64,000 nt of DNA from Earliella scabrosa. Lineage: Eukaryota; Basidiomycota; Agaricomycetes; Polyporales; Polyporaceae. Positions 30,365 through 42,756 of this stretch are shown here, one piece after another. Position numbers and translations under genes: made by a program. How positions within the stretch are numbered: position 1 is the stretch's first letter; each line of letters starts with the position of its first letter. The stretch lies in NCBI GenBank assembly GCA_022605405.1, contig JABYQQ010000008.1:1860001-1924000 (forward strand), given 5' to 3'. The notes under the pieces were generated by a model. It was not told the origin of the DNA and did not search any database. It worked only from the letters and a program-made list of their open reading frames with translations.

Positions 30365-32066
30365 TCTGGAGAATGGTCAGTGAACGCCCCTGACGAACCG
30401 GAACCGGCAACGACGGTCGGAACAGTAATCACGAATAGAGGCTTCTGGTACGTGATGCCACCGGCGAGAATCTGGAGCTCTCTGGAGCTGACCATCTGGG
30501 ATGCTGATGTGTTCTCAGACTGTAGACCCATGATAGGGGCGGCGCGGGTTGGCCCGCCTCCAAGTCGACCCAATCTTCGTGAGCCTGACTGCTGCCACTG
30601 GGACATAGCATGCGATTCCCCAGAATATTATACAACAATTCATACATCACTCACCTTATGTTTGAATAGGTGTGGAGTCGATAGATAGAACAGCGAGCTG
30701 CGACTGAGGTCGGAGCAGTGGGAGTTGCGGGTCAGGAGAGGGCGAGATAAGCGCCACGGTCGAGTGCGGCCTCCTATTGGGGTGAGTCGTGACACATTAC
30801 TGTCACAACATACGTATCGCTGATCGGAGAGAAGAATACTGGTGCCGTACGCGCGCACCAGCATGATTGGGAGGAACGCAGCCTCGGGTTCACGTCCATT
30901 CGAATGCAGTCGCTGTGGATGTGAGTGTTGGACTGCAAGTGATCCGGCGACTACATGACTGGAGATCTACATCCCGCAGAGCCCTCCATACAAGGGCATG
31001 GAGGAGATGACTAAGGCGTGGCAGAATACTCGTGGAGTGAGAGGGGATAACAGCGCGATCCTGTGTTCGAAAAGGAACGGCGTCATGAGCCTGAGAGACG
31101 GCCATCACAGCTCTGGTCTGCTGAAGGGTCCGTGAAGGATTGGCGAGGACGCCCTATAATCATCGAGAGAGAGAGACTGTGCTTGTCGTGTCGCAGGTTT
31201 GCTCGCAGCAGTACTTAGTAGATGGTGAAGAAAGAGACAACCACTCGCCAAGAATGATCTGGAAAGCCACGTGTTTCTGAGACGCCCGGCAACGTGACTT
31301 TCAAACTTCAACACTTCGACTCTGAGCGGAGCAGCCAGCGGTCTTTCAGACAACGACTCTCTCAGGACTCTGCTGTAACTCATTCTCGGATCACACTAAC
31401 ACGCAGACAGGATTGCTCTAGGCCATAACGCATGTAGCTCAGTGAAGGCTTAGTGGTGATACTCAGGCTGGTACGTTCTCAGGCTCGCTACTAGCCGATC
31501 TACTTAACCCCAGGCTCCTCTCCGTTAGGTAACATGCAGAGAGCATTACTTACAGTTCTTTGTTGGACTACTAGGTGACTACTTACGCACGTTAACGTGC
31601 CGGGGTAGCCCGGGAGAAGGTTGAGTCGGACTCGGATGCCAGGGGGTCGATCAATCCCTCATCGCAGACGAGTCCTGTCCGTCCAGGTTGAGAAAATAGC
31701 TATAGTTACCGTGACTAGCTGACATTCGGCCGCACAAAGCCGATCACTCATCTTTATTCTGGACAGGGTCCGCTGACGAGTCTTCGCGGCTTGAACCCAC
31801 CTCCCCCGTGCTCTTCCCACAACTGTCACGACTTCTATCACGAGTCTACCTTATCGCGCACTTCTTTGTCTCACCCGTCTGTTGTCAGGGCTTATTGCCG
31901 ATACCGGTACTACCGACACCCTAGTACTAGTAGTCAGCAGGTTTCAACACGCAGCGGCAACGAACGGGGTTAAATAGGACCAGGGGGAACTTTGCTCCCG
32001 GACCCCATCTCCCGTTGCTTTCAGTCCCTCCCTCATCACCCCATCACATTCTCTCAGCATACGACA
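30365..32066. other. Intergenic, 1.7 kb, nothing recognised
   Basis: It lies between the divergent BTB and P450 genes. Stops are frequent in all frames and no protein-like frame is supported. It presumably contains both promoters; an AT-rich TTAAATA at about 31969 could serve the P450 gene. Confidence 0.4.
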
Positions 32067-34449
32067 ATGAGTTTGATTGCATACGCGACCTCGGCCGCCG
32101 TGGCCTATTTGGTCTGGCGGCTGCTGCGAATCGTTGTCTTGCCATCCGCCCTGGACAACATCCCCGGTCCGCCGTCTTCCTCAATCTGGGCAGGTGAGAT
32201 TTAGTCTCTCTGCTATCTGTATGGAACCGTGACTGATGGAGCGTCCGCATAAGGGAATATGCTACAATTCTTGAGACAGAATCACTGGGACTTCGTTCAG
32301 CACCTTCGTGAGACGTACGGTCCCATCGCGAAGATCAACGGGCTTCTCGGGGTACGACGGGCTGAAGATATATCTTTCATTGACCGCCGATGCTAGTGAC
32401 ATCATGCGATTTTCAGGATAAATGGCTGCACGTTCATGACATCAAAGCCCTACACAGCATGCTCGTCAAAGACCAAGAGCATTATTGGCGCGGGCCAGAG
32501 GCTAGTAGGTGCGTCTCGATGATGACGAGCATATCGCTCACTTAGGGTCTCGTTAGCTCACCGCACTGATTGCACAGCCTCGTCGAGCTCACCCTCGGAC
32601 CCGGTCTTCTTTCGGCACACGGATCGCGCCACAAGAAACAGCGCAAGATGCTCAACCCCGTCTTCTCCACTGCCCACATGCGTAACATGACCCCGTTGTT
32701 CTACGCGGTTACCAGAAAGGTAGATCAATGAGTGGGTCATAACCCAGTGTAACAACTAGCTCATATGTCCCATTCTGCTAGCTTCGAATTGCACTCGAGT
32801 CACGCGTGAAGGACGGTCCAAAGGAACTCGACGTACTGGCATGGATGGGACGTACAGCGCTTGAGCTAATCGGGCAGGGAGGTTTAGGCCACTCTTTTGA
32901 TCCCCTCCTAGCGGACTCGCAAGACGACTTCGCCCAGGCTGTGAAGGAATTGATGTAAGTGTGTTTCCCACATTCGCCCAAACATCACTCAATAGACGTG
33001 GTCTATGTATAGCCCGTCGCTGTCGTACCTGCAGCCGTACAGAAATATGCTGCCCTATTTGAAGTATCTCGGCCCATCATGGTTCCGCACCCGACTCCTA
33101 GATATATTTCCTGATCGGAACCTTCGACATGTGAGGCATATCGTCCAAGTCATCTATGCGGGTAGCAAAGAGGTGCTTCGTAGTAAGAGAGCGGCGCTGG
33201 AACGAGGCGACCAGGAGCTGCTCCACACGGTCGGAGAAGGCAAGGACATCATGAGCATCTTGTGTGCGTCGTATTTTCTTGAGCTCGTACCTGGTCATTG
33301 TGCTGATGGCAGCTCTACACCGGTCCTAGTGAAAGAGAACATGAGCGCCGACGAAGAAGACAAACTCCCGGACGAAGAGTTGCTCGCCCAGATGTCGTAA
33401 GTAGCTCTACGGGCATTGTGGGCAATCTCCCTTTGACGGTTGACTGATTGATGCTCGTCTTAGCACGTTCATATTCGCCGGAGTCGACACTACGTCCAAC
33501 GCAATGTCGCGCGTTATACACCTCCTTTCCGAGCACACAGATGTTCAAAACAAACTGCGCGAGGAAATCATCGACGCGCGTGAGCGATACGGCGGGGATA
33601 TTCCCTATGACGAGCTGTCCCAACTGCCATACTTGGATGCTATCTGCCGCGAGACGCTCCGCCTGTACGCTGCTCCACATCTACTCACCCTGAGCGATTA
33701 GTACTGACTGTCTTATCCCGCTTCGTTTAGCCACGCACCCGTCAATATAGTTAGTCGAAAGTGAGTTCATTGACGCTCGTCCTCTATTCGCGGCATGCTG
33801 ACCATGGTCATTCTCAGAGCCAGAACGGACACGGTACTTCCACTCTCTACTCCCATCAGGGGAGTGGACGGCAAACAGATCACTGAGATACCCATCCCAC
33901 GCGACACCACCATCTTTGCTAATCTCCGCCAATGTAACACCGACCCCGAGCTCTGGGGTGAGGACGCGGACGAGTGGAAGCCCGAACGATGGCTCCAGCC
34001 GCTTCCTCACGCGGTGGAGGAGGCTCGTGTGCCAGGTATCTATGCGAACTTGTGAGTGCCGACTCGCGTCTGCTCGGCCCTTTTGGGACCAGTGTCGCTC
34101 GTGACTGACGGAATGCAAGGATGACGTTTGGCAGTGGTAGTCGTTCGTGCATGTACGTTGTCCCTCTTCCAGATTGTGATGGTCCATCGACTAACTAGTG
34201 GCGATGTCCAGCGGTTTCAAGTTTTCGCAGCTCGAGATGAGTGAGTGCAATCGAAGTTGCTGTACGCCCCCATGCCAACGTAGCTGATTTCCGTCTTATT
34301 CAGAGGTCGTGCTCTCTGCGCTGGTGGCGTCATTCAAGTTCGAGCCCTCGGACAAACCAATTGTGTGGAGATTTGCTGGAATCACATACCCTGCGGCAAG
34401 CAAGGACAGCGCAAAACCGGAGATGTTTCTGAAGGTGTCTCTGGCCTGA
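32067..34449 (+). CDS. Cytochrome P450 monooxygenase
   Basis: About thirteen exons. The N-terminus 'AVAYLVWRLLRIVVLP' is a membrane anchor followed by the proline hinge 'IPGPPSS', as in endoplasmic-reticulum P450s. The I-helix is 'FIFAGVDTTSNAMSR', the K-helix ExxR is 'CRETLRL', the PERF-type motif is 'EWKPERW', and the haem loop is 'FGSGSRSCIGFKF' with the cysteine ligand. A stop seen after 'LLTLSD' disappears with an intron that starts at GTACGCTG (after 'ETLRL') and ends before 'HAPVNIV', so the gene is intact. It would insert one oxygen atom into a small molecule using electrons from P450 reductase. The substrate is unknown; fungal families with the 'ARTDTVLPLSTPI' stretch are mostly uncharacterised. 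Stop TGA at 34447-34449, 173 bp from the convergent F-box gene. Confidence 0.92.
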
Positions 34450-34622
34450 CATCTCGGATATATTGTACAACTAGGTGTTCCGTCCTCGAGACCGCTCTCC
34501 CTCCGCGCCCGCCGCCTGTCTCACTGCCACGCTGCAGAGCAAGATACGGATCTACAAGACTACTATGTACACCATTCCCACATCTTGACATGTATCGGGG
34601 TGTATCCTTCGAACGATTGCGT

Positions 34623-36012
34623 TCAGTTCTCGCCCCACACATACCAGCCATCCGTCCGTTTCTCCCACTCTAGTGCCATCGTGAACGCAACCCGGCGCAG
34701 AGAACGCACATGCTCGCTGTACAGATCCAGTACCGCGCGCTGCAATGCTCTATCGTCAGCGAACCTGAACGGGGACCCGCCGTGTTTGCTCTTCACGAGC
34801 GAATCGGAGATGATCAGCATGTGCACGCGCTTCATCTCGCGCAAGAGCTCTAGAAGCTCCAACAACCTCTGTGGAGTTGACGTTAGCGACAGCCTAGAAG
34901 TCGACACAGGACCATCGGCGCGAACCTGTATTGAAGGCTCTTGCTCCACTACAAAGCACAGGCTCTCCAGCCCGAGGAACGCGAATTTGACCTTCTGCAT
35001 GGAACCGACGTCTAGGCTGCGCACGAGCATGCTCAAATGGCGGAGGTCCCTCCCGACGTACTTGTGCTGGAGATAGGTGAGACACGGCAAGAGCGTGGGC
35101 CATGAGTATGCCGTTCCGTCGTTGTCGCGGGTGATGTCACACGCGTAACTGCACCGTACGCCGCTGGGAGGGGTACGGTCGTACCCGACATAATTCAACG
35201 AGATGGTGTGGATAGACCGTGGATCGCCCTGGCGAGTGAAGATGCGGCGGAGGTCGTTAGGGTGGCAGGTCAGATTGGTGAGGTTGGGGAAGGTAGAGCG
35301 CCGTAAGACGACCTCGTTTGAATTGATACTCGGATACACGATGAACGTCCGAATGTGTCCCGTGTTCTTGAACGCGGGAAGGGAGAGGTGCTCGAGACAG
35401 CATTCAAGCTCGTCCAGGATCGGAAAACATGTGACCCCTTGCAGAAGATGTTCCATGAGGGGGGCGTAGATTACGAGGGACAAAGAAGTGAGCGTGGGAG
35501 CGTTGGCGAGTATTAGGGAGTTCATGAGCTTGACGTAGGTGACTTGCGCCGTAGCGACATTCATCCCCGGGACAGCGGGACTTGAGGAAGAGGGAGAGAC
35601 GGCAACGTACAGCTTCAATGTGCGCAGACCGGCAAGTCGCATTGTAGGGTCTGGGGAGTGGTTACCACTCCGCACTTCGTCGAAGGGTGACAGTAGGCTT
35701 AGCTGCAGGACCAAGGTGGTAATAGAGGACGATATAGAGTCGTTATATAGGAGGGATACCAGAAGTTGTTTGGAAGCTGTGCCGTAGCTCAAGCGATACC
35801 CCACGCGGATGGAGAAGGATTGGAGTCTTGGCATCCGAGACATTAGTCCAAACAGCCTCCCCCACAGCTGTTCCTCTTCATCACCTCCAAATCCGAAGAC
35901 ATCGGTACTGGGGTAGTGTAGCTCCGCTGGATCTAGCAAGCTCAATGACTTGACCATGCTTGGGAGATCGTGTCCAGATGTGATCCCCAATGCTGGACGG
36001 CTGAGAACTTCC
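34623..36012 (-). pseudogene. F-box gene, C-terminal part, separated by a KDZ insertion
   Basis: About 463 codons in one minus-strand frame, from the insertion point to the stop at 34623, ending 'TDGWYVWGEN'. Composition is of leucine-rich, irregular beta/alpha repeats ('LRTLKLYVAVSPSS', 'LEHLSLPAFKNTGHIR', 'LLELLELLREMKRVHMLI'), typical of the substrate-binding half of Agaricomycete F-box proteins. The matching N-terminal part is at 45882-46077. Removing the transposon and one copy of the 8-bp duplication brings both parts into one frame ('SIYQFLEVLSRPALG'). The gene was therefore intact until the insertion and is now split by 9.9 kb. Confidence 0.85.
36005..36012. repeat. Target site duplication, left copy (GAACTTCC)
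   Basis: Eight bases identical to 45882-45889, directly flanking the inverted repeats that begin CACCTGATCATCAC. An 8-bp duplication is the size known for Zisupton/KDZ elements. Confidence 0.85.
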
Positions 36013-36763
36013 CACCTGATCATCACAACAAATAAGCTTACTTAGCTTGCCAAGCGGCCCCCCCTATGGCAAGCTAAGCAAGCTTATAGTCCGTCCCACC
36101 TCTCACTGCCAATAAAACTGCCTGTAATTCCTAACAGGAAGGTGCCCTCCCTCCCTAATACGCAAGTCCGCCAGCCACCGGCAGCGTTCTCGGCCATCCT
36201 CGGCAGCCGAGCGTAGCCGAGGACGAGTTGATAGCGCGCCCGTCCTCGGCTATCCCTCCGCCCCCCGTACGCGCGCCCATCAGCCCGCCCGCGCGCTCGC
36301 TGTGTCCCTCCCACCGAGCTCGCTGTGTCCGACAGCGAGCTCGCTATCTCCTCCAATTCTCGGCCGTTTTCGGCCGTTCTTTCGGCAATCCTGTACTATT
36401 AGCCTACACGAATACAAATGTCTCGTTACTATGCGTGCGCGGCGGCAGTGTGCAGGCGTATGGGGCGGAGAGGGGTAGGAGGGGATTTTGCCAAGAGGGA
36501 GCAGTCTAGCCGAGGGCGCCGCTGCGTCATGGCATCACAGCGCCCTCGGCTATCATCGCCCCATCAGCACTCGAACGCTCCACGCGCGCGCGGGCGGCCG
36601 CGCGCCCCCGCCTTCGCGTGCGCCGTCGTCGGTTGATGCGAGCTCGCTGTCACGGACGGCGAGCTCGCAAGCTTGGTCGGGGATGAGTCGTTTTCGCCGG
36701 CTCTTTCTGCGAACCTGTAAACATAGCTAGTCAGCGTGTGATCATTGGGCTATCCGAGCCATG
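36013..36763 (+). repeat. Left terminal inverted repeat of the KDZ element
   Basis: Mirror image of 45131-45881. Weaker, gapped similarity continues inward to about 36880. It contains a 21-bp-arm hairpin near its end and several GCGAGCTCGC-type palindromes. The small open frames inside it are present on both copies because the repeat is duplicated, and are not taken as genes. Confidence 0.9.
36032..36087. repeat. Subterminal hairpin in the KDZ inverted repeat
   Basis: Arms 36032-36052 and 36067-36087 (21 bp, one mismatch) enclose a 14-base C-rich loop. It lies 19 bases inside the element end and recurs, mirrored, at 45807-45862. A likely transposase recognition structure, by inference. Confidence 0.7.
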
Positions 36764-36993
36764 CTGGACAGCAACCGAGTGCACACATCGACAGGACGGT
36801 GGAGAAGAGACGCCGAGTGCGAGGGCGGGAATGGCGGGGAACGGCAAGCGCGAGGCTGACATCATTGATGCGACGCGCGCAGTGCCACCGGAATCCTCCG
36901 GAATATTTGTCTCTATTTGCCCACATCTGCAACTTGCTGTTGATGTCGCTACTTTGTGTACTCACTTCCTAGCTAGCTGCGTTCAAATTGTTG

Positions 36994-39900
36994 ATGGTTG
37001 GGGTCTCTCGGAAGGTCAATCTCGTTGTTCCGGCGCAGGGCATCAAGGCTAGAGCGCTGGGCAATGCTCTATCCACGCGCAAGTCGGCTCATGGCCTGCA
37101 GAAGATCCATCAAGCCAACGAGAGGGTTCAGCAAGAACAACGCCAGATCACGCACGGTCCGCGCTTCGTGCACAGTTCTGGTCCAGCCGATCTCTGAACT
37201 AAGTATCTACACAGGACTTAGCGAAAGCGCTCGGCGCGTGTTGAACAGCTTGCGACATGACGGAGATGAGATCCACGGCGTCATTGAGAAGACAATTTAC
37301 GATGACACGGATCAAATGGACTGGGAGGATGTTCCCATGGGACTCCACCAACCGGAGGTCTCAAACGAAGCCGCGGTTGCCACGGCATTACGCGATCTCC
37401 TGGATTCTCGGCAAGTACTCAATAACTGTCCTGTGTTTCCCACCGCTGACGTCGCGTGCTAGTCTTGGCTATCGTCGCTACAAGGACAGTCGCACATGGC
37501 AGAGCCGGATCCGCAATATGGACGCCCGGTGGCAGGAACTATTCCCCAAAATCTTGGTATCCTACATGCAGTGGAAGACAGGCACCGCGCACCCATCGTC
37601 TCAAAGCGACGACGATCCTATGCCCACCCCATCCGAATATGACTTTGAGCTGGAATGCCTGGACTTCTACACGCTCGAGGAGGCCGTCACCATCCGCCGA
37701 CAGTCGCACGAAACGCCCGCCGAGGGCCTCGTGCGTAACGGCTTTCTAGGGGCTAGCCCGGATCGTCCCACGCTCGCAGTGTCCCTCAGGACGTTGGAGC
37801 TCTTCAGAGACATACGGAGGTTCAAGGCATCGTTCAGCGTCGAGGCGTTCACAAAACTGATCTGCTACAAGTACTTCGTGAGTGGCGCCCACTGTGTTGC
37901 TGCTAATTAGCTGAATGTACTCTTTGGCATGGGTAGCTTCCCTACCGCCGGCGCTATCGCAAGGCGATCTCGGATACCTTCGACGTCTATCTCACGCTCA
38001 TGGACAAACTCGATCGCCAAGTACAGGTCGCTCTGGGCCGGGACGCGCCGAATTGGCGCGTGCTTCATGGTTGTCCGGCATGCAGTTACAAGGTACGCGA
38101 AGGCCGGCGCGTGTACGCGGCGGCATTCATCTAATTAACAATGTTTCCAGGTTGAAGGGGAGAAGCGGCCGACTTTCGAGCGGATGATTGTCATGGATGG
38201 GAACAATTCCCTCAAGCGCGTGGCGACGTCTGGTGGGTGTACTGTGGGCGACATCAGGACGTTTGACAGTGACTATTACATTCCCCGCGCGGTGGTGGAG
38301 AAATTTGCCGGAGAAGTCAAGCCTCGACAAGCACAGCCTCACGTAGCGGTCCCGCTCCGTACCGTCCCCGAGGACCGCAGCGATGATGGCAACGAAGACG
38401 ACGATGATCCGATGGACGGCGATCGGACTGAAGGCGATCCGACAGATGGCGCTCCGGACTCCGCCTGCGCATCCAACTGGAAGGCCGCCGCATCCGATGA
38501 GAAGAAACGCATGTGGGCGATCTTCGAGGAGACAGGAGTGTTCGCGGCTGCGTGTCGCCATGGGTTCGTGCTATGGCTGATCGACATGATTCGTAGTGGC
38601 GAACTGTGAGCGTTGCCTCGCTCCGTCTACCTGTCTTTGCTAACTTGATCGTTAGCGCCAAGCTTCCACTGGCGATCTCCAATGAGATCATCGAGGTGAT
38701 ACGCGAGGCCGTCCTTCTCGGATTCGATATCGGATGCACTTTCAAGACCACACTCAGGAACAGCTCCCTCGGACCAGCGTTCCAGGCCCTTGGAAGCCGC
38801 GTGTGCGTCAACGCCTTCCACGGCTATTCACACTCCTACACATGTCAACTCCGGAACCACCCGAACGTCATACGCGGCATGGGGATCGAGGATCTCGAGA
38901 CGCTGGAACGCGTTTTCAGCGCATCGAATCAGCTCGCGTCGGTGACCCGCTATGCATCCGCATACCGCCGCGTCCTCCTCATCCACGCGTTCTTCCGGCA
39001 ATGGGATGAGGAGAAGTACACCAATCTAGGGAGTTTTTTGTACAACAACTACGTGCAGGCGCTCGATATTATCAAGACCAAGAGGACGGTGGTCGAGGAG
39101 TCAATGACTCTCCTCAAGCTCTCATATGAGGACCTCAAGAGACTGGAGAAGGAGGAGACTGAGTACTTCGACAACCTCAAAGACGAGTCCCCATGGGACG
39201 TCCATGCCATGGCATATGTAGACGCTCTGCAAAAGCTTCGTGCTGCTCGGTACGTAGCACGCATTACATCATTTGCTTCCGCGCGCATCATTTTCAGGCA
39301 CTAACTTGATTCATCAGCGCGGAACTCGGCGATACTGACGATCAATTCCTCCAAGCCGCGCCTCAGAACTATGAGTGGCGCGCTCCGGAGTCCGGCCCGA
39401 TCGACTACAACGCCGAAACCTCGAAGACTAGGCATTTGGAGACACGCCGCAGGGAACTGGAGGAGGAGGTCGCGTGCAGGACTACTCAAGTCATTGCGTT
39501 CGAGGTGCAACTGAACATCTCACGGCGCTGGCAACCTGGAGACGAGCCGTATGAAGAGACAATGAAGTACATTGCCACCCGCACCTATCAGCAAGCGCTC
39601 GGACGTCTGCAACGCCTCGTGATACAACGACTCTTTGAACTGCACAAGATGAACGTCGCGCAGACAGGTACGTTGCCAGATGGCACTCGGAGCTTCGACG
39701 CTGATGTGCGCACAGCCTACCGCATGCAAACTCAGATAGCGAAGAACCTCCAGAAGCGATGCAAGGCCATCCGCACTGCTGTAAGGCAGTATAACACTGC
39801 CGCGGCCGCGCTCAACCCTCCCCGCCCAGCCCTCGATTGGTCCAAGGTGTCGCATTTCAGTTTCGTCGAGGAGTTCACCCTTCTCCAAGACACCCGCAAC

Positions 39901-40461
39901 GACATTCGCGCGCACAAATGGGCGCAACCCCTGGTTCACGAGACGATGCGCACAGCTCGCCGGATCAAGCGTGCCGAAGAGGAACTCGAGCACGTCCATC
40001 GCGAGGCACGTCGGGTGCACACGTCAATCTGCGACGAAGATGCACTGTTCACCAAGGTTCTACAGGACCTCTCCCAACAGAACGCCTTGATTACCCCTTG
40101 CGTTGTCGATTACGTTCGCCGCCGCCGCGCCATCAATGCGCACATTCTTGCTTATCTCCGCCGTCTGTATTCCCTCGATGACTACAAAGGCCTACCAGGT
40201 CCAGGGAAGCACGCGGGCGCCGCTCGTGAGAGTATTGCAGCCGCCGCTTGTCATTCATGCCCGGAATCACCGTTGGACTCTAACGCTGACATGGGAAGCG
40301 TGTCCGCCGCGTCGTCTGGGAATTTGGAGCTGCTGACATCGCGGGCGGCGGTCGCTGTCGCTCAGGATGATGGAGATGAAAGCGATGTTGCGGACGAGGA
40401 CGAAGACGGGGCGGTTACGGACCTTGTCGATCATATGGCAAACATTGCAGTTGTTATGTAG
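36994..40461 (+). CDS. KDZ family transposase
   Basis: About seven exons, roughly 1,000 residues. Visible order: N-terminal region ('GIKARALGNALSTRKSAHGL'); 'CPACSYK' zinc-ligand pair; 'MIVMDGNNSLKR' with the first catalytic Asp; an acidic linker; 'LLGFDIGCTFK' with the second Asp; 'NAFHGYSHSYTCQLRNHP' with His/Cys ligands; 'GIEDLETLERVFSASN' with the third acidic residue; and a long helical C-terminus ending in an acidic tail (DDGDESDVADEDED). This fits the RNase H-fold DDE core with an inserted zinc-binding region known for the family. Introns fall near 37410-37460, 37880-37935, 38093-38150, 38608-38655 and 39252-39317. The start is a best guess; another frame open from 36998 overlaps the first exon. 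It cuts and joins the element ends in the nucleus. No damage is seen. Confidence 0.88.
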
Positions 40462-41278
40462 TATGGACCTCCGAATATAGTACGCGTAGCCGTTATGTTG
40501 CTGCAGAGTCAAGTGAAGCAAATGCTCCAGTTTTTATACTACATTGTATGCATGCAATGAGCTCAATGCAGATACGGTGAACACTAGCTAGGCGCGGGCC
40601 CGGTAATGTGCACAGTCAATCGTGACGGAACGGCTGGTCCGATCAGCATCGGACCTGTTATGCATCCTTGGCGTTACCAGCCATTACGTGCTCATAGTAG
40701 CCGATTGGCTTCGGAGGTGTCGCATCCTTCGGGAGGGATGGTCTGTTGCGCGCTTGTGCCCGAAATGCGAGGTCTGGCAGGGCTTGAACACAAATATCCA
40801 ATGAACATGTAGATAGTTAAATCTGTGCCTTTGTACACTAGTGAAGATAGCGTATATCTGTATGTGTACCAAGTTTTGAGGGAAACGGGGGAGAGCATCG
40901 TGCCCAGCATAAAAAACGGTTGTTAACGGAAAGACGGATTGCTTCGAAAAGTGCGCATTGCACGTCTTATTGCTTGCACACAAGTCGGATTTCGCCTAGT
41001 GAGTTTTGCAGCTCAGTCTTTCGCCCTAAGCATGATATAGCATATATGTACTCACTCACGCGTTTTGATAACCCACAGATTCGTGGATACGTGTGCACGA
41101 CGGACAATTGGTGTTGAGGGGAGGCGATCGGGAGGTGGATCTGGGGCATCTGCACAGTGGGACGCTCGTTCCGCACTTAGACGCCAATCGATCTTGACCT
41201 CTCTCAACGTCGTCCTCGCGCTCGCACCAACGTTCTCTCCCCTTCCCCTCCCCTATCACCTCACCGATCACCTCGATA
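40462..41278. other. Spacer between KDZ genes
   Basis: About 0.8 kb without a supported exon. It presumably holds the transposase terminator and the promoter of the next gene. Confidence 0.4.
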
Positions 41279-42526
41279 ATGGGTACCCGCACCACGGACG
41301 ACTCGACCGGACCATTCTGGGTCGTTTTGGGAGGGCCGATCGAAGAGACAGGCATCTGGCAGTTCCAGCGGTGCGCCCATACCTTCCCTCCCACGAGAAG
41401 TCCTTCTAAACGTAACTCTAGCCCCGTCGGCGTGGCCATGGGAAGATTTCTCCCCCTCGTTCCCATCGTTGTCATCGTCAAGTCCCTGGAGGATGCCGAT
41501 CGCGTCAACGACCTGAATGCGGAGATCTTCCAGCACGTCGATGGCGACGACTATGCCGCCCTCCACCATGCGATCTCCACCTCGCGCACCGTGAGGGACC
41601 TCTTCACGCAGCATGGCAAGATGTACGCCTTCCGCTGGGCGCAGGAGCCTGGGATCTACGTCTCATTCACCTGGTAAGCTCCGGCACACGTATCTGTGTT
41701 CAGCGCTGACAGAACTGCGCCCTTTCCAGGCCTGAGGTCGAGCACTACAAGAGCTTCTCTGGGGCCAAATACCAGGGGTTCGAGACCTTCTGTGACGCCA
41801 TGCTCTTCATGATCGACAAGGAACCACAGAAGAGAGCCGCGAGGGGCCCGCAGGCACCCCCTCTGCGTATTCAGGTCGGAATCACAGTGGGAGCAGGTGC
41901 GCCTGCTACGACGGGTCCTCGCTTCCCCCTCGGTACCGCCATTGGAGGCAGCGGCTCGGCGGCTCCTACGTACGGCGCTGCCCGCCCGGCGAGCACCTAC
42001 GGCGCCTTCGAGACCCAGCCGTACGCCACCCACGCCTACTCTGGGGGCAGTGCATCTGTCGGCCCATCTCCCGTCAAGTTGAGAGGGTCCTCGACCACTC
42101 GTCCCGGCGCCATGCGTGCCTCCGCGTCGGTCAAGCCGGAGCCGATCGACGACGTCGAGCACCTCTCGCAGTGTAAGTCTACTTGTCGTTCCCCGCCACA
42201 CATGTATACTGACACGCGCTCCAGTCATGCGGATGATGTTCGACTCCCTGCCGATGGAGACTCGCGCGCTCCGCTCGCTTGTGGGACCGCTCGCTTGTCA
42301 AGACCCTGCCGCCGCGAGCGCGCCGCCGCTGACGTTTGGACAGCGCGCGGACGCTTTCCTGCGTGAGCGAGAGCTCAGTCCTGCCCAGTACCTGGCTGTG
42401 CTGCAGGCCCGTCTGTACAGCATGCACGGTCGGGCTTTTGGGTATGCGCTCCACCGTGAGCTGGGCTGGCCTAAGGCGGACGGTGAGCAGCTGTGGGACT
42501 ACCTGGAGCTCCCTCTCCTCCAGTAG
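41279..42526 (+). CDS. KDZ-carried protein with viroplasmin/RNase H1-N domain
   Basis: Three exons with introns near 41674-41729 and 42173-42223. The central segment 'GKMYAFRWAQEPGIYVSFTW' followed by 'PEVEHYKSFSGAKYQGFETF' has the strand order and the 'G-x-Y...W...V...F.GA.Y..F' pattern of the viroplasmin/RNase H1 N-terminal (hybrid-binding) domain, which binds RNA:DNA or double-stranded RNA. No RNase H catalytic domain follows. Instead there is a low-complexity Ser/Gly/Pro region with 'SVKPEPIDD' (a SUMO-site-like motif) and a helical C-terminus ending 'LWDYLELPLLQ'. Lying between transposase and HMG-like gene on the same strand, it is probably an accessory factor of the transposon; its exact role is unknown. 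Confidence 0.75.
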
Positions 42527-42756
42527 GCTGTCTCTGGGTGTTTGGCATCTATGTACAATGTATCTCTTGGTATCCCTGCATGTGAATGCTGCATTGTTGT
42601 GTCATCTTGTTTCTGATTCAACAGGAAATGCGTGTCTTGTTTGGATTCTCACGTGATGAGGTTGCCGTGTCCAACGTAGCTCCCACGTATGTAAATTTGC
42701 TGTCACTCTTCACGCTTCTATTCTCACCGGCGACACCTCATCAACTTCTCGCGCTC

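Noticed and set aside
33690..33705. Apparent stop in the P450 gene after LLTLSD
   Set aside because: An intron starting at GTACGCTG and ending before HAPVNIV removes it and restores the expected sequence, so the P450 is not a pseudogene.
36084..36730. Arg-rich open frames repeated at 36084-36730 and 45164-45810 that look like duplicated genes
   Set aside because: They lie wholly inside the KDZ inverted repeats, run on opposite strands as mirror copies, and have low-complexity composition from palindromic GC-rich DNA.
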